Origin: Polyporus tsugae
Lineage: Eukaryota; Basidiomycota; Agaricomycetes; Polyporales; Polyporaceae
Assembly: GCA_024305745.1 (NCBI GenBank)
Contig: JAHRBS010000004.1
Location: 4,898,001 to 4,962,000 of the forward strand
Direction: 5' to 3'
Length of the DNA: 64,000 nucleotides
Shown: positions 1 through 12,399 of the stretch, one piece after another
How positions within the stretch are numbered: position 1 is the stretch's first letter
Layout of the letters: the number at the start of each line of letters is the position of its first letter
Program-made: the position numbers and the translations under genes
Notes under the pieces: generated by a model
What the model was told of the DNA's origin: nothing
What the model saw: only the letters and a program-made list of their open reading frames with translations
The model's database searches: none

Positions 1-3000
1 TCTCCCATGCCGTACTCTGACGGCGTCTCGGGGTTTCCGCGTCCCGCATCAGTTCCTCACATCCGGTCTGCCGGAGGCGGTACTTACGCCTATATTTCAC
101 CGCCAAGGGACGGCCCTTGTCAACCAATAGCCGCCGCTGCCGCCTCACAAAACAGAAAGTCACGCACCGCTGCCAAGCATCCTTGGTACAGGGCACACTG
201 TGATTGAGCCCAAGTACCAGGTCTCTCGCCACGGCGATTTCACCATAGATTCCAACCGATCCCTCCCAGACGAGAGTCTGGGGCACACGGCAGAATCGTT
301 GTAGGCAGAGCCAGCTGTAAACTCCAAGTAAGCTCATCCGTGGCGCGACCGGTAAAAATACGGCGGACTCGCGTACCCTCTTCGGACGACGCGCCGGAAA
401 GCGGATACTGAAATCCACTTCCACCCTGGGCCAGCGCTGGCGGGGTGATTCTGTGGCCCGGCCCACGATCACCGCTCACGCCCACACGACTGTGAAAGAC
501 GTACGAAATGACCGAAATAAACCAGCCGGATGTACACGTATGTCCGGCGTGTATGGAAGCGATGCGGGGCCATGGATAAAGCACGACAGATGTCAGGATC
601 ATCACGCCAAGGTAATTATTGAACCACGTACATCGACACCGCACTTGAGAACGAGACCCGGACGAGATGGCGATCTTCTATAAAATGTCTTTGTCAGCAC
701 CTAGTTCGCGGAGGTGAGAGATTGTGTATGGGGTCCGGAAATTCGGGGACAATACACGTACTTCAGCATTGCGATATAATACCGGCATCCCTCCGAGTGC
801 ATACGCGCATTGACCATCAATCCAGCCAGCTGGAGATACAGAACCGTGTCTGTGAACGAGCCTGAAAGAACCTCAAGATAGTCAAAGTCCTCAGGCCGAC
901 GGCGGGATTAGGCACGCAGTCTAGTGAATGAACAATACGTGAGAGCCACACAAGCGGTGCGGTGCCGCCCGTTGGACGGAGAGCATCCACGAGAGCGTCT
1001 CGCGTAACCATACTCCTAGCGAAATGGGCGCAAGGCGTGGGACCAGCAACAACACTGGCTCCGACCGTAGTTAAGCCGACCACTGTTCGGGGGGCGATAA
1101 CGGGGTTCTACGTCCGGGTCGCTGGACGTCGCCCTTCAACACCGCCGACACTGGCAGCAGCATACCACTGGATGGGGTGACGGTTCCGGTTTCAACGCGC
1201 TCGCAGCTGCGTATCTCAGATGACTGGGCACAAGAGGGACACAATATCCGACGGGACAGCGCGATGAGTCCGCACAAATAAATCTCGTCCTTCCCAACCC
1301 ATGGCCCGCTGGATGCTCAACACGAGTATGTGATCCTGCAAAAGTCCCTGTCCACCACAGCATGCGCACGAAAAAAATAACGTAGGGACAGAGAGTACAA
1401 TGGCGGCGCGTTCACCGGACATCTTACGGGACTGATGTGCCGGTGAACTGCCGGCAAACCACCTCCCGCAGCTGGAGACGGAGCGTACTTTAGCGTGTGA
1501 AGCCTGTTGCGACACGCGATGATAATTTTCTGGTGTGCAGGCATTGTGAAACGGCGGCATCCTGCCTTCATCTTGGCGCGGCATCATGCATCCGAAGCCA
1601 GTCAGCGTACCCCACCATCGTCTCGTCAGCCGTATCGGTACTGTATTTCATTACCATGCAAGGACACAATGTAAGGTGGGATGCGTCGACGTGCGGGCCC
1701 CCGCGCAAGCCTCGAACGTCGTCAAAGGACCGACCTGAGGATGAACTCACCTCACAATGTGTAATATCCGCTTGACAAATCTTAATTCGAGTGCCAGGCG
1801 AGCGAGCCGAGAGCAGGGTCGACGAGTTGCCGTAAGAGACCACCACCCCTGGTGAGAGAGCCGAAGGGCGGTCATGAAGCACGGGTATGTTCGACGGATG
1901 AAATATTGAAACCCGTCACTACAGTCGCTGTTTTCCGGCCGCTTAGACCAAGAGGCGAGTCGAAGACGCAGGGCGGAAACGGCGGAGTACGAGCTCGAGC
2001 CGGCGGTGTCTCCGTCAACTCTGCGAGCCACAGAAGTCGAACTGATTGGTAGATTTAGACATAGTTTGCAGCAGTCGTACGCATAGCAGTCTGTTGGGAT
2101 TCAAACGAGGAGAGCAGGATGGTGGTCGAGAGCAGAGGGATGAAGCGCCGAAAACCCGACGACCTGCCAAATCTGGAACGTTAACGACCATGCATGAACC
2201 TGAGCCACAGCCTGCCTTCGTCCCCTTCGTCGATATCCAGTTCAAACCATATGGATAGCACCACTGATGTCGTAGATAGCGTTCAAACACATTGATAGCT
2301 GCTCTATTCCTCGCGCTATCGCGGACAGACCGTCGCCGAATTCAGCTCCGCTCTCACCTTCCGAACATCCTAGTAAGCGCGAACATCTAAATCATTGGTT
2401 TCACGCTCTGCTGTGCGCCTAGTAGACAGCCCCGAACTTGAAACGATGCGGACTCGACTGGCGTGACCAACAAACCTGCCGGCCGAGGACACGTTCAAAC
2501 GGACAGAAACTGTTTAATATGCATGTACAAGGTTTAGTATGCAACATCACGAGAGACAGAGTCTCCATGAGATCAGAGCTCGTGCCATCCCAACGCGCCA
2601 TGGCCGGCCGGGTCCATCCTTTCGCACAAAAACCCGGCACGTCTCTCTGCGGTCTCTTCATTGACACTCCGTTCGCCGCCCATCCCAAGCGCGAAGTCCA
2701 CGGCGACAGTACCCACCGGCCGCGCGCATGTGCGGGTAGCGAGACTGCTGAAACAGGCTGGCTGTGAGACGCGTCGCAAGGTGTGCGACGGTGCGGCAGC
2801 GCGTAACCAAGTAGCACGTTAACAAACGACTGCCGGAGTCCGGCCGGCGTCGTCCCACACAGGGCTCGGTCTCAATGCCCGCACACTCTGCCAGCCCATG
2901 AACGGTCCGCACCCGACGCTTGGGTGGTTCTGTTGCAGCGTATACGGTCAGTGCACTGCCGAGCAGGCTGTAGCGCGGATGCGGACGCACTGGCACCGTA

Positions 3001-3690
3001 TGTGGGAGCCATCCTCCACAGGCAGGGGGCATGCCGACAGAGCGGGGCTTGGCAGGGCGGTGGAAACGACGGGATGTCTTGGACGGAAATTGGCGTGCGA
3101 GCGCTGCAGGGACCTACAACAGTACATGCGTTAGCCGAGAGTCAACCTAAATAAGCGATGACGAACGTCTCAGATCTCAGGGTTCGCCCCGGCCGTCCGA
3201 CGATGCAAAGTGCAGCTGCTCGCTGCACCTCGTCGAGGGGTCTCCGAGTGTAGTCTGAACGACGGACCGTCGATGTCGGTGACAACGGGAGGGGAGATCG
3301 AGGCGCAGGCGTGAGGCGTGATGCGTGAGGCAGGCGTGCGTGCGTAGGGCAGGTCGGCGATGGCGGAGCGGGACGCCCGTCGGATTTGCGATGGCTATAT
3401 TTGAAGCCCATCAGCGCTCAATATACGAAGCGATCCGAGGGGCACTACGTCAGGAGCACGTACGCTCTGAATGCGGGTGCCGTACGGCAGGTTCTAAGTC
3501 GCATTTGGGAGGGCGAATTGAAGATGCACCGGCGACGGAACAGACAGAAGTGGATATCCCCAGACACCTGCATGCCGCTACCCGTTGCGGCAGGGAGGGA
3601 TGTTCGGAATTCGGAAACGGCTGGGAAGCGACTCTCACAGCAGGATGATAATGATTCAACCAACGGGTGACACCATCCCGAGGTGTGTAT
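1..3690. other. Gene-poor left end, no supported gene
   Basis: All open frames here are shorter than about 135 codons, lie on both strands without codon-use agreement, and cannot be linked through consensus introns into a recognisable protein. No LTR, terminal inverted repeat or tRNA was found by eye. The stretch is probably intergenic or long-decayed repeat DNA. A short purine-rich near-repeat (GAGGCG/GTGAGGC units) lies near 3298-3350. Confidence 0.5.
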
Positions 3691-4663
3691 CCTTGGCTGA
3701 ATGCTTGGTGTGGGACAGAACGGGGTTTCGCTAGCTAAATTTCGGGTGGATATCGCCGAGTGTCGGACCGTGATTTACGTTGGGAAGGTAGGCGTTTCGC
3801 GTTTCGCGTTTCGCATCTTGCGAGGGGCAATAGATGGCGGCAATGGTCTGAAATACGTGGGATGGACGGGGGCCGTGGCCGGGGACGGACAGTCCGGCGA
3901 TGATGTGATGGTGCTTGTGCGAGGAGGCGAGGCGTTGGGCGTTTGGTCCGAGCGCGAGAAGCGGAGACAGTGGTTAGTATAAGTAGAGCATGGATGGCGA
4001 GGGAGATGGCATACCTGAACTCCATGCCGCCGCCGCGTCTCATGGAGAGAGGCTCTATACACTCCTTCGCCGCCGCCGCCGCCGCCACGGCTAATGACCG
4101 CTTGGGTGGCCTTATCCGCATGCGTGTTGAGACTGGAACGCTGCGCGGCGGTCAGCATCCAGGCCTCGCTACAACGCGAGGACAGACTCACCGTTGCGTT
4201 CGGGTACGCAGCGAGCGTTGCGCGAGAGGAGAGCCGTGAAGGAGAACGGTGGGCTGAGGCGACGCCAAGGCGTGTAAGACGGGTGTCAAGTGGGGGGATT
4301 CGGCGGAGAAGCGGTGAGATCAGCCCGAGCTTCACGCGGATGGACGGCCAATGGATGCATACCTTGCCGGTCGCGGTGGAGTGAGGAACAGGACGAGAGC
4401 GTGCGGGTAGCTTGCTTCCCGCCAAGACGCGAGGTCGAAGAGATCGGGTCAGGGTGAACTAGTCTGTGGGCGGTTCGGTGAATGTGACGGGAGACGCGGT
4501 TGCGAAGGGACGTGGCGCAGACTGCTCGCGGCCGTTGACTCGAGAGGAGGACGCGGACGGAGAACTTGAAAAGAGTGAGAGAGGTGAGGCGGGCGGGCGC
4601 TTGCAGTGCGAGACGACTGCAGAAGCAAGGGCACGTGGTGTGGGTAGATGAAGAGACTCGTTC
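3690..4663. other. Upstream region of the Ubp2-like gene with a dispersed repeat
   Basis: This is GC-rich DNA with a TTTCGCG triplication (about 3797-3815) and a GCC-triplet run (about 4066-4086). On the minus strand it holds several open stretches with intron-like boundaries. About 70-90 bp near 3925-4015, read on the minus strand, resemble plus-strand DNA near 12945-13020: both contain CCCTCGCCAT, a CTAAC branch-like motif and ACCAAACGC. That marks a dispersed repeat. A decayed divergent minus-strand gene is possible but cannot be assembled. The 4660-4730 end must hold the Ubp2-like promoter and leader. Confidence 0.4.
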
Positions 4664-4729
4664 GTGCACTTTGTCGATTTCGACTCTGTCCTCTGCGCCC
4701 CCATCCTCACTTCTTCCAGCCTTCCTGCG

Positions 4730-7700
4730 ATGACCCAAGACCCCCCATCCTCCTCTAGTCTCACCCATAGGTCTACCGCTTCCGACAATCGTCCCCAAAC
4801 GCCACCCCGCCATGCAGACAACACAGCCATCGACCCCGCCACTTTCTACGGCCCTGGATCCTCAAACCTCGGCTCCTCCAACACCTCCTACATCCCCCCA
4901 GAACCCTCATCCTTTCGAGAACCGGAGCTAGTAGAAGAAGAGCCCATTCCCAAAGATCCGTCTTGGGTCCCCGAGCCCATCTCAGGCTGGGGCGAACCCA
5001 GCGACGGATGGGACAACCTTAACCTCCTCGACTCATGGGCCGAGGCCGAGGTCGCCCACAAGGTAGCCATAGACGGCAGAGACGACTACGAGGAGTCGCA
5101 CTGGTACGACCCCGCAGTCCGCGCCATCCATCCTCGCCCCGGCACAGGCGTCCTCCCGCCTCTCCTCGCAGACATGCTCCACGATCCCGACCATGCGCTC
5201 TACTCGGTGAGCACCCAAGTGCATCCTCCTCTCGTCTCGCCCCCATCGCCCTACACTCCATCCGCCGACGAGGTCCGGACCGCCATCCCCCACCCGAACG
5301 CGTACTTTTGCCGCGAGCACAACGGCTGGGTGCTGTTGCTCTGGAAAGCCTCGACCGTCCTCCCGCCTCTGGTCAAGGAGCCCGATCCGCCCGTGCCCGA
5401 TCAGGGCCGCCGGAAGCAGACGAACTCTTGCGTCGGCGATCGCGAGCAGCCGTTCGGCCAGGCGAACCTCACCCACCACTGGCACCGATACGAGAAGGCG
5501 GTGGACGCAACAAAGCTGAACCCTCCGTACGCCCATGGGGACCTGTTGCTGGATCTCTACCTCTGCTGCCAGTGCTCGATGTACTGTCTCGTCTCGGACG
5601 TCATACCCGGCGTTATTCCCCTGGCGCTCGTGAACGAGTTCACGGTGGACAAGATCGGGCATCCGGCGATCGACAAGACGCCAAAGGCGACGGCGGTTGC
5701 AGGGTGGGAGACTGTGTTAACGTGAGTAGGATATCGCGTTCGCGTTCGCATTTACCGCTTCACGACGGGAAAAAGGCCGATGGTCTGGGTCGGAGAATCC
5801 TTTAGCGATCCAAAGGACGCATTAACCCGACAGGCATTGGTCCGTCTCTGGCCCCGGAAAGAGCTTGTAGTTGTGATGGCGATTGGTCTCCTGGTCGCGG
5901 TTGTGATCGCAACTCTGGTTCAGGACCTGAATCTCGGAGGCGCCGCGGCACGCAATTGAATGACATCGACCTGATAATGGTCTATTAATGGCGCCCATCC
6001 CGGAATTCCCGTCCTGGACAGGCTTGCCACGGCGTGCATCCCGACATTCCGCAAGCCGTAACATGTTTGTGGAATACTCGTGGAGTCCTTTGTGGCATGC
6101 ACAAAGAGCGAAGCGCGCTGGAACGCTCTCGAACGCTCTGCCATGCAAGACACCAAGGTGAATCCACGACCATGTCGCGACCAGCGGCATCTCAGGATGC
6201 ACGCTGTGTTGCAGACTGGTCCGTGACAGGAGACCAATCACCGGCTATTTTGCAAGCCTATACCGAGGGATGGTTTTCCCTTGAATTTGCTCCCACCCAC
6301 CATCGTCGTGCTTTTCTTTTACGCATACTCAACCGATTTGTCCCTCAGTATCATCGATAACCGGCTGTGGAGAGACGAGAAGCGGTCGCTGCCGATAGCA
6401 AGACCGCGATTCCGCACAAAGATCGGCTGGAACGGCCATGTGTGAGTCGCGTTCATGCTCCACTACGCGCGTACTGACTGAGTAGCTACAGCGAGCGCGT
6501 CTTCGAAGCGCTCGGCTTCCCGCTCGACAACCTCAGTCCGAGCGAGGGGAAGGCGGAGGAGCTCGCGCTGCAGCCGCCACCTATTGATCCCTCTACTGCG
6601 GAGGGCAAGGCGTCGCGGACGAAGCTTCTGCGCGCATGGGTCGAGCTCGGGGCGTGGTTGGCGATCTACGAGAAGGGGAACAGTGAGTGGCATGGGCTGA
6701 GACGTGGGTTGCTGCTGCTGACCATCCCGCAGAGGAAGCGTTCAAGGACTACAACCCGATGGTCATACACGTCAAGGCGGATAGCGAGCGGGATCTGTAC
6801 CAAACGGGCATTGGCGCGCACGTCTCGCAAAGTCGGTCTTCTGTTTTCCCCTCACATCCCGGTCTCACACCCAGTATAGTCGCGCGAGGAGCCCTCCCGG
6901 AACACCTCATCTCCGAGACACAGCTGGAGTCATCTTGGAAGGCACTGGGCATGACCCCGAGCACGTACTCCTGGGGTCAGTTCATTTTTCGTCACAGCCG
7001 CCCGCGCTGACGCAGTCTCTCCCAGAACACCTCGCATTCGCGTATCTCGCGCAGTGCAGATGCGACCCCGCAAACACGATGGTGTACTTCACGCACCTGG
7101 TGACGATTGTGAACACGATGATGAACCTGCATGTGAGCGTGCCGGACCAGCTGCAGTCTTTCATCGTGCGGGAAAAGGAGCGGTATCGGTTCACAATCGA
7201 CGAGCACGCGGGGTACGCGCGGATGCTCGGGTTCGGGCGGGACAACGACCTCGGGGTGGAGCTCGACAGCGAGGTCGACGACGAATTTATCGCACAGGCG
7301 TGGCGGAGCGCGCGGCAGCGGGCATGGCTGAACGCGACGGATGCGTCGCAGAAGCGGGCACAGCTGAACGACGCGCTCAAGGTTGTCGCGGAGCAGCGGG
7401 GTAGTGTCGTGCTGATCAGGGTCTGGGTCGAGGAGAAGGGGAGCGGGATGTCGCCGGAGACGGCGTACCAGACGCTAGATGTGCCGAGCGAGGTGGACGA
7501 GACGATGCTGTTGACGGTGTATTCGATGCGGGTATGTGGTGGTTTGTTCTGTGCGAACGGTCTTGACGAGGGTGTGCGGTTTCAGATCGAGGACCAGCCT
7601 AGTCAGTCGGACAAGATGCGCGAGGCTCTGAACGTCATTGCGGAAGTGACGAACAGCGACCGATTGCGGCAGTTCCTGGCCACGGGTCGCGATCGTGAGT

Positions 7701-9989
7701 CGAAGTCAGTTAATTATCCTTACTAAGGTCTGACCGTTTCGCAGCGGGGGACACAACCATCCTGAACACGAGTCCAGAGATGCCGCGAGGTCTTAACCAG
7801 CTCGGCAACACATGCTACCTGAATTCACTCCTCCAGTACTTCTACACCATCAAGGATCTGCGTGTGGCCATCGCATCTCTGGCAACGGCTGACTCCAAGT
7901 TCCTTGACGACAGCAAGTTTACGGACGACGATCTCAAGCGCCATCGGGTCGGCGGACGGCTTGTGACCCGTCGCGAGATCCTGCGTTCAAAGAAGTGTAC
8001 GCCTTTCACATTTCAGATGCCCCCTTTAGAACTCACCCACCCCGCAGTCGTCAACCTGCTGTCGGAGCTCTTCTGGAACATGGAGTTCTGCGAGACTGTG
8101 GCGGTGACGCCGGCGATCGAACTCGCGAAGCTCGCGCTGGTGACGTCGCAGGACGAGGAAGAGGACGAGACTGACAAGGCAGGCACCGACTCCTCGAACG
8201 ATACTGACGCGACGCTCGTTGACGATATGGCCCCGCGGCCATCTTTCGACCGCTCCTCGCCTCCCGCACCCTCGCAGAGCCCGAAGAGCCCGACAGGGAG
8301 CGTGCTTGGCAAGCGTGTCCGCGACGGGGATGGCGACGGCGACGGCGACGGGGAATTGCCAATGGACATCGACTCCACGCCCGCGCACTCGCCTCCAGGA
8401 CCGAGCGCGCCGAGCCCTCCAAGCACGAAGGCGAGCGGGTCGAGCGGGTCGGGCAGGATGAGCGAGGACCCGACGAGCTTCATCGAGGACGCTATCGGAT
8501 CGTCGTCAAAGCGTCCCGCAGTGGGCAACGGTGAAGGAGACCCGGACCCGGACGTGGAGATGAAGGACGGATCGTCGCAGTCGCAGGCGGTGGGGAAGGT
8601 CCCACCGCCGCTGCCACCGAGGAAAAGGCAGACAGCCGACTCGGTGATGATGTTCGGTACGTGCCGTCTTGTCTGTTTGACTGGGATATGGGCTGAAGGT
8701 GCTGCTGCTGCAGGGCGTCAGCATGATGTGTCGGAGTGCATGGACAACTGCATGTTCCAGATCGAGACGGCGCTGCTGGACTTCCAGGGGATGGCCACTT
8801 CAGATGACGACAAGACGAGTCCGATCAAGAGGTGGGCTTGTGTGGGGTTTTTAATGGTACATGGACACTCACGTCGTACGTCGTCGCAGGTTGTTTTACG
8901 GCAAGAAGCGGCAACGGCTTGTATCGCTGTCTCCCAACGACGATGCCCGACACCAGTCGTCAATCCACGAGAAGGAGGACCTGTTCTCCCAGGTTCATGT
9001 GAACGTCGCCGAGGAAGGGTTTGACCTGTACGACGGGCTTGCGCGGTACTTCGACGATGTCGTAGAGATTGGAGGGCAGAAGAAGCAGATGGAGGTCTCG
9101 ATCGCCGATCCGCCGCCACTTCTCCAGGTCCAGCTTCAGGTAGCGTCCCTGCCTCTCAGTCACTTGTCTGAGTGACGCTCATGATATCGGGTGGCAGCGG
9201 GTGCAATTCAATCGCGAGACGCAGCAGGCATACAAGTCGCAAGCGTACGTCAAGTTCGGGGAAACGGTCTACATGGACCGTTTCCTCGACAGCGCGGACC
9301 CGGGGAAGAAGGCGCGTTCGAAAGCTATCCACACGGAGCTCACTGCTGCGCGAGAACGGGTCCAGCGGCTCACGCAGGGGAAGGCATGTGCTCCCTTGGA
9401 GGTTTCCCGTGCCACGACGTACTCACCATTTGTGCAGCACGCTCCATTCGCACCGGCATTCGGCAACACCGTCGAGTATCTAACCAAACAGACAGCGATC
9501 GACCTCGGACTGGACGACGGATTCGCGGTCTCGCTCTCCCGCGAGGAGTCGCTCATCACGGAGCAGCTGCGCGTCGAGCGCGAGCGCACGACGGCGCTGA
9601 AGGCGCAGATGGAGGAGATCTGGAAGGACGAGACGGCGGCCGCGTACGAGCTCACGTCGGTCTTCATCCACCGCGGATCATCGCCGTCGTGGGGCCACTA
9701 CTTCTTCTATTCGCGGAACCTGCCCGAGCGCCCGGACGAGTGGTTCAAGTACAACGACTCGGACGTGAGCGCGGTCTCGAAGGACGAGGTGCTGGCGGAC
9801 ACGACTGGGTCCACGGCGAATCCGTACATGGTGAGAGGCTTCCGATACGATACGATGCACGGCCGATGACGATGTTCTGACTTTATTTTTCCTCTTTATC
9901 GAACGCAGCTGGTCTTTGTGCGGAAGGGCTACGACGCGATCGACACCGTGCATAGATTCAACCCGGACTCTCTGCAAGAGGCCGAGTGA
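4730..9989 (+). CDS. ubp2: Ubiquitin C-terminal hydrolase, Ubp2-like
   Basis: A cysteine deubiquitinase that removes ubiquitin from conjugates; the order of parts matches yeast Ubp2. Exon 1 (4730-5721) encodes a Ser/Pro-rich leader and an N-terminal domain (PNAYFCREHNGWVLL, LYLCCQCSMYCLVS). Further exons start near 6349, 6492, 6733, 6882, 7025, 7612 and 7745. The catalytic Cys box reads GLNQLGNTCYLNSLLQYFY (from about 7792). A low-complexity acidic insert (8150-8620) follows, then RQHDVSECMDNCMFQIE (about 8716). The His box is WGHYFFYSRN (about 9692) followed by EWFKYNDSDVSAV. The last exon ends with SLQEAE and TGA at 9987-9989. Joins keep frame throughout and no break was found. An in-frame upstream ATG at 4664 could add 22 residues; I prefer 4730. 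One intron, about 9386-9438, appears to use a GC donor. The Ubp2 subfamily call is from motif memory; membership in the peptidase C19 family is secure. Confidence 0.85.
5722..6348 (+). other. Unusually long (627 bp) intron of the Ubp2-like gene
   Basis: The donor GTGAGTAGG after TGTGTTAAC and the acceptor TTTGTCCCTCAG join VLT to IIDNRLWRDEKR in frame. The other introns of this gene are about 50-65 bp. The intron holds a 13 bp inverted repeat: GATTGGTCTCCTG at 5881-5893 and its complement at 6227-6239. It also carries a 139-codon minus-strand open frame with no recognisable product. An old insertion of a small element into the intron is a reasonable inference. Confidence 0.6.
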
Positions 9990-10490
9990 AGGGGAAGTCT
10001 TGGGTTTTCTGGGGTACTCTCGCCTCCCGTTTAGTTGTGGATTGCAATGACCTTGAATCGCTCTCTCTCTGACCATGACCATGACCAATGGACCCTGCAT
10101 CTTGTCGAATCTGTATCCATGCATCTGCAATAATGTAGCACCACCGCGCATGCTTCCCGTGTTCTATTTGTTGTTGTCTTGACTGCAATGCAGACAACCC
10201 GCTCTCCCGAGAACAGATACCGACTTTCCGTGGATGGGGAAGGGAGAATCCATATCCATCCCCTTTCTGTCTGATGCACCCATTATCTAGCCGCGTCCAT
10301 CACGCTGCCCTGTCCCGGGATTTGTAGGAGGCGATGTGCCCCGCAGGCTCGCATGGACAGAGAGAACACGATCATGTGGACTTACATTCCGACAAACTAC
10401 ACGAAACGTTTATTAGGAATACAGACTGCTTCTAGAGAACTCCAAACACTAATACAAAGCGTGCGACGCCTGAGGGACAACCGAGCTCGT
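9990..10490. other. Convergent intergenic region
   Basis: Lies between the 3' ends of the Ubp2-like gene (+) and the NTF2-like copy A (-), so it should hold only the two 3' UTRs and terminators. No further gene is seen. Confidence 0.5.
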
Positions 10491-11082
10491 TCACGAGAAC
10501 AGGGACTCGTCTCCATCGAGGGTGAGACGGTGCATCCGCTGGGTGCCACCTTCCTCCTTGACGCTAGTATCCGAGTCCTCGACGTCAGGGACAGCATCTT
10601 ACGCGATCGCGAAAGAGAGAGTACTCACTCCGCGGACGCGGTCACCTCGGTCTGGCCGTCCGCATCCTTCTGCGTCCAAAGGAACTTGGAGGACGGCTGC
10701 CCCCAAACCAAGACCTCGCAATCAGACTCCCCATGTCCCCCAAGTCCACGAGGAGCGTCACACGCACCTTGCTAGTAGCCTCGCCCTGGGCGACGAAGCT
10801 CGCCGTGTCGGGGTTCCACTTCTTCTGGAGCGCGAGCAGCGCCTGCTTGAGCCCGTCCTTGTCGAGCTCCTGGCCGGCGACGAGGCCGGAGGCGTCGTGC
10901 GTGAAGAAGTTGGCGAAGCGCGTGCTGAAGAGGTCGACGGGGCCGTGGCCGAGGCGGATGCCGGGGATGTGCGGCTGCGTGAAGTGGATGTAGGGCGACT
11001 TGAGGAGCGTCGAGAGCCGCTCCTGGACGAACTCGGGGGACGCGGGCGTGGTCTGGGTCTGGTCGGCGCCGGCGGAGGACAT
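10491..11082 (-). CDS. Small NTF2-like-fold protein, tandem copy A
   Basis: Three exons on the minus strand (11082-10768, 10696-10629, 10563-10491) encode 151 residues. Exon 1 gives MSSAGADQ, YIHFTQPHIPGIRLGHG and LFSTRFANFFTHDASG; exon 2 gives FLWTQKDADGQTEVTAS; exon 3 ends LTLDGDESLFS and TGA. I recall this as an Agaricomycete family assigned to the NTF2-like superfamily; the fold call is from memory and the substrate is unknown. Copy B (11685-12247) has exons 2 and 3 of identical length (68 and 73 nt). An upstream in-frame ATG at 11244 (MVLIIRP) is not used here: its codons coincide with a TATA element, and in copy B the equivalent leader is out of frame. It probably acts in the cytosol, as no signal peptide follows the chosen start. 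Confidence 0.72.
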
Positions 11083-11230
11083 GATGGAGAAGAGGCGTTG
11101 ACTGGGGTCGAGAGCGTGAGGGGTGTGGGCGGGGGAGGAGGGGCAGTGGGAGGAGGACGAGGCGAGCGCGGTGGATGCGAGAGAGGGTCTGAGGGAGGCA
11201 GAGGCGGCGAGAAGGGCGAGAGCTGGGCGG

Positions 11231-11237
11231 ATTATAA
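11231..11237 (-). promoter_or_regulatory. TATA-like element of NTF2-like copy A
   Basis: Minus-strand GCTTATAATCCGCCC lies about 150 bp upstream of the copy A start. The same block stands at the matching place before copy B while the leader between TATA and ATG differs by an indel, so the element looks conserved as promoter and not as coding sequence. Confidence 0.55.
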
Positions 11238-11684
11238 GCACCATCCAGAGTGGCAGGAGGAAAGGCGGACAAACTGCGCTTCACCCTGCGTAGCCATGAC
11301 GTGAGCCAATACGGCCCGTACGTCCGGTACAGCTCGTCTGAAAATGTACTTGATGCATGCTTGGAGCTGGTCGGAGTGCTCTCCAAGTCCATTTTGACGA
11401 AGGCTTGCGGCCCCATAACGCAAGTCGTCCGTTCGCTGATCGAACGCCATGCGAGCCGGCAGCCCTCACATATAAGTACAATGATTTCCTGCCAATAGTC
11501 ATGTACCTTAAGGAATATCACCAACATTGAGAACGTGGTACAGCAGTCATCCAACGGTAAATATACTCCGGCGCTGCCCTTTGCCCGCGTCTTCTCTCAC
11601 TAAACTCTCTCGACCCTAACGAATTCTAGATCTGAATGCCGGCCGCGGCAGTGCCAATGACTGCGGGACAACCGAGCTCAACGT

Positions 11685-12247
11685 TCATGAGAACAGGGAC
11701 TCGTCTCCGTCGAGGGTGAGACGGCTGATCCGCTGCGTGCCCCCTTCCTCCCTAACACTATCCTCGACGTCAACGGTCAGGGACGACGTCTGTGCGATCG
11801 GGGAAATTGGAAACGACTCACTCTCCAGACGCGGTCACCTCGGTCTGGCTATCCGCACCCTCCTGCGTCCAACGCAACTGGGTGGCGGGCTGCGTGAAAG
11901 CTCGACTCAGACACCCCCATCCCCGGCGCGACCTGCTACTGGGCCTGACGCACCTTGTCGGCCTGACACTGGGCGACGAAGCTCGAGGTGTCGGGGTTCC
12001 ACCTCTTCTGGAGCGCCAGGAGGGCCTGCTTGAGGCCGTCCTTGTCGACCTCCTGGCAGGCGACGACGCCCGTGGCGTCGTCGGTGAAGAAGTCGGCGAA
12101 GCGCGTGCTGAAGAGATCGATGGGGCCGGGGCCGAGGAAGACACCGGGGATGTGCGGCTGCGTGAAGTGGATGTAGGGCGACTCGAGGAGCGTGGAGAGC
12201 TTCTCCTGGATGAACTCGGCCGAGGCGGGCTGGTCGGGAGCGGACAT
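11685..12247 (-). CDS. Small NTF2-like-fold protein, tandem copy B
   Basis: A paralogue of the gene at 10491-11082 in the same orientation, arising by direct tandem duplication of about 0.8 kb. Exons are 12247-11954, 11889-11822 and 11757-11685 (144 residues). The protein begins MSAPDQPASAEFIQEKLSTL, carries YIHFTQPHIPGVFLGPG, DLFSTRFADFFTDDATG and DKDGLKQALLALQKRWNPD, and ends LTLDGDESLFS with TGA. Introns are 64 bp each and sit at the same places as in copy A. No break is seen, so both copies look functional. The role is unknown; the family is lineage-restricted and the NTF2-like call rests on recollection of relatives. Confidence 0.72.
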
Positions 12248-12357
12248 GGCGTTGACTTGGATCGAGAGCCCCGAGGAGTCTGGGCGCGAGAGTATGGACA
12301 GACGGGAGCTGCGGTTGGAGGGATGCAGAGACGGCGATGAGCACGAGTGCTGGGCGG

Positions 12358-12365
12358 ATTATAAG
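12358..12365 (-). promoter_or_regulatory. TATA-like element of NTF2-like copy B
   Basis: Minus-strand CTTATAAT stands about 115 bp upstream of the copy B ATG, in a block shared with the copy A promoter (GATGGTGCTTATAATCCGCC). Confidence 0.55.
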
Positions 12366-12399
12366 CACCATCCCGGGCTCCAAAGTTGACGTTCAACAG

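Noticed and set aside
5033..5662. 209-codon minus-strand frame inside Ubp2-like exon 1
   Set aside because: Antisense shadow of GC-rich coding DNA; the plus-strand frame carries the recognised family motifs.
11083..11244. Upstream in-frame start MVLIIRP for NTF2-like copy A, looking like a signal peptide
   Set aside because: Its first codons are the TATA block conserved with copy B, and in copy B the same leader is out of frame with the protein.
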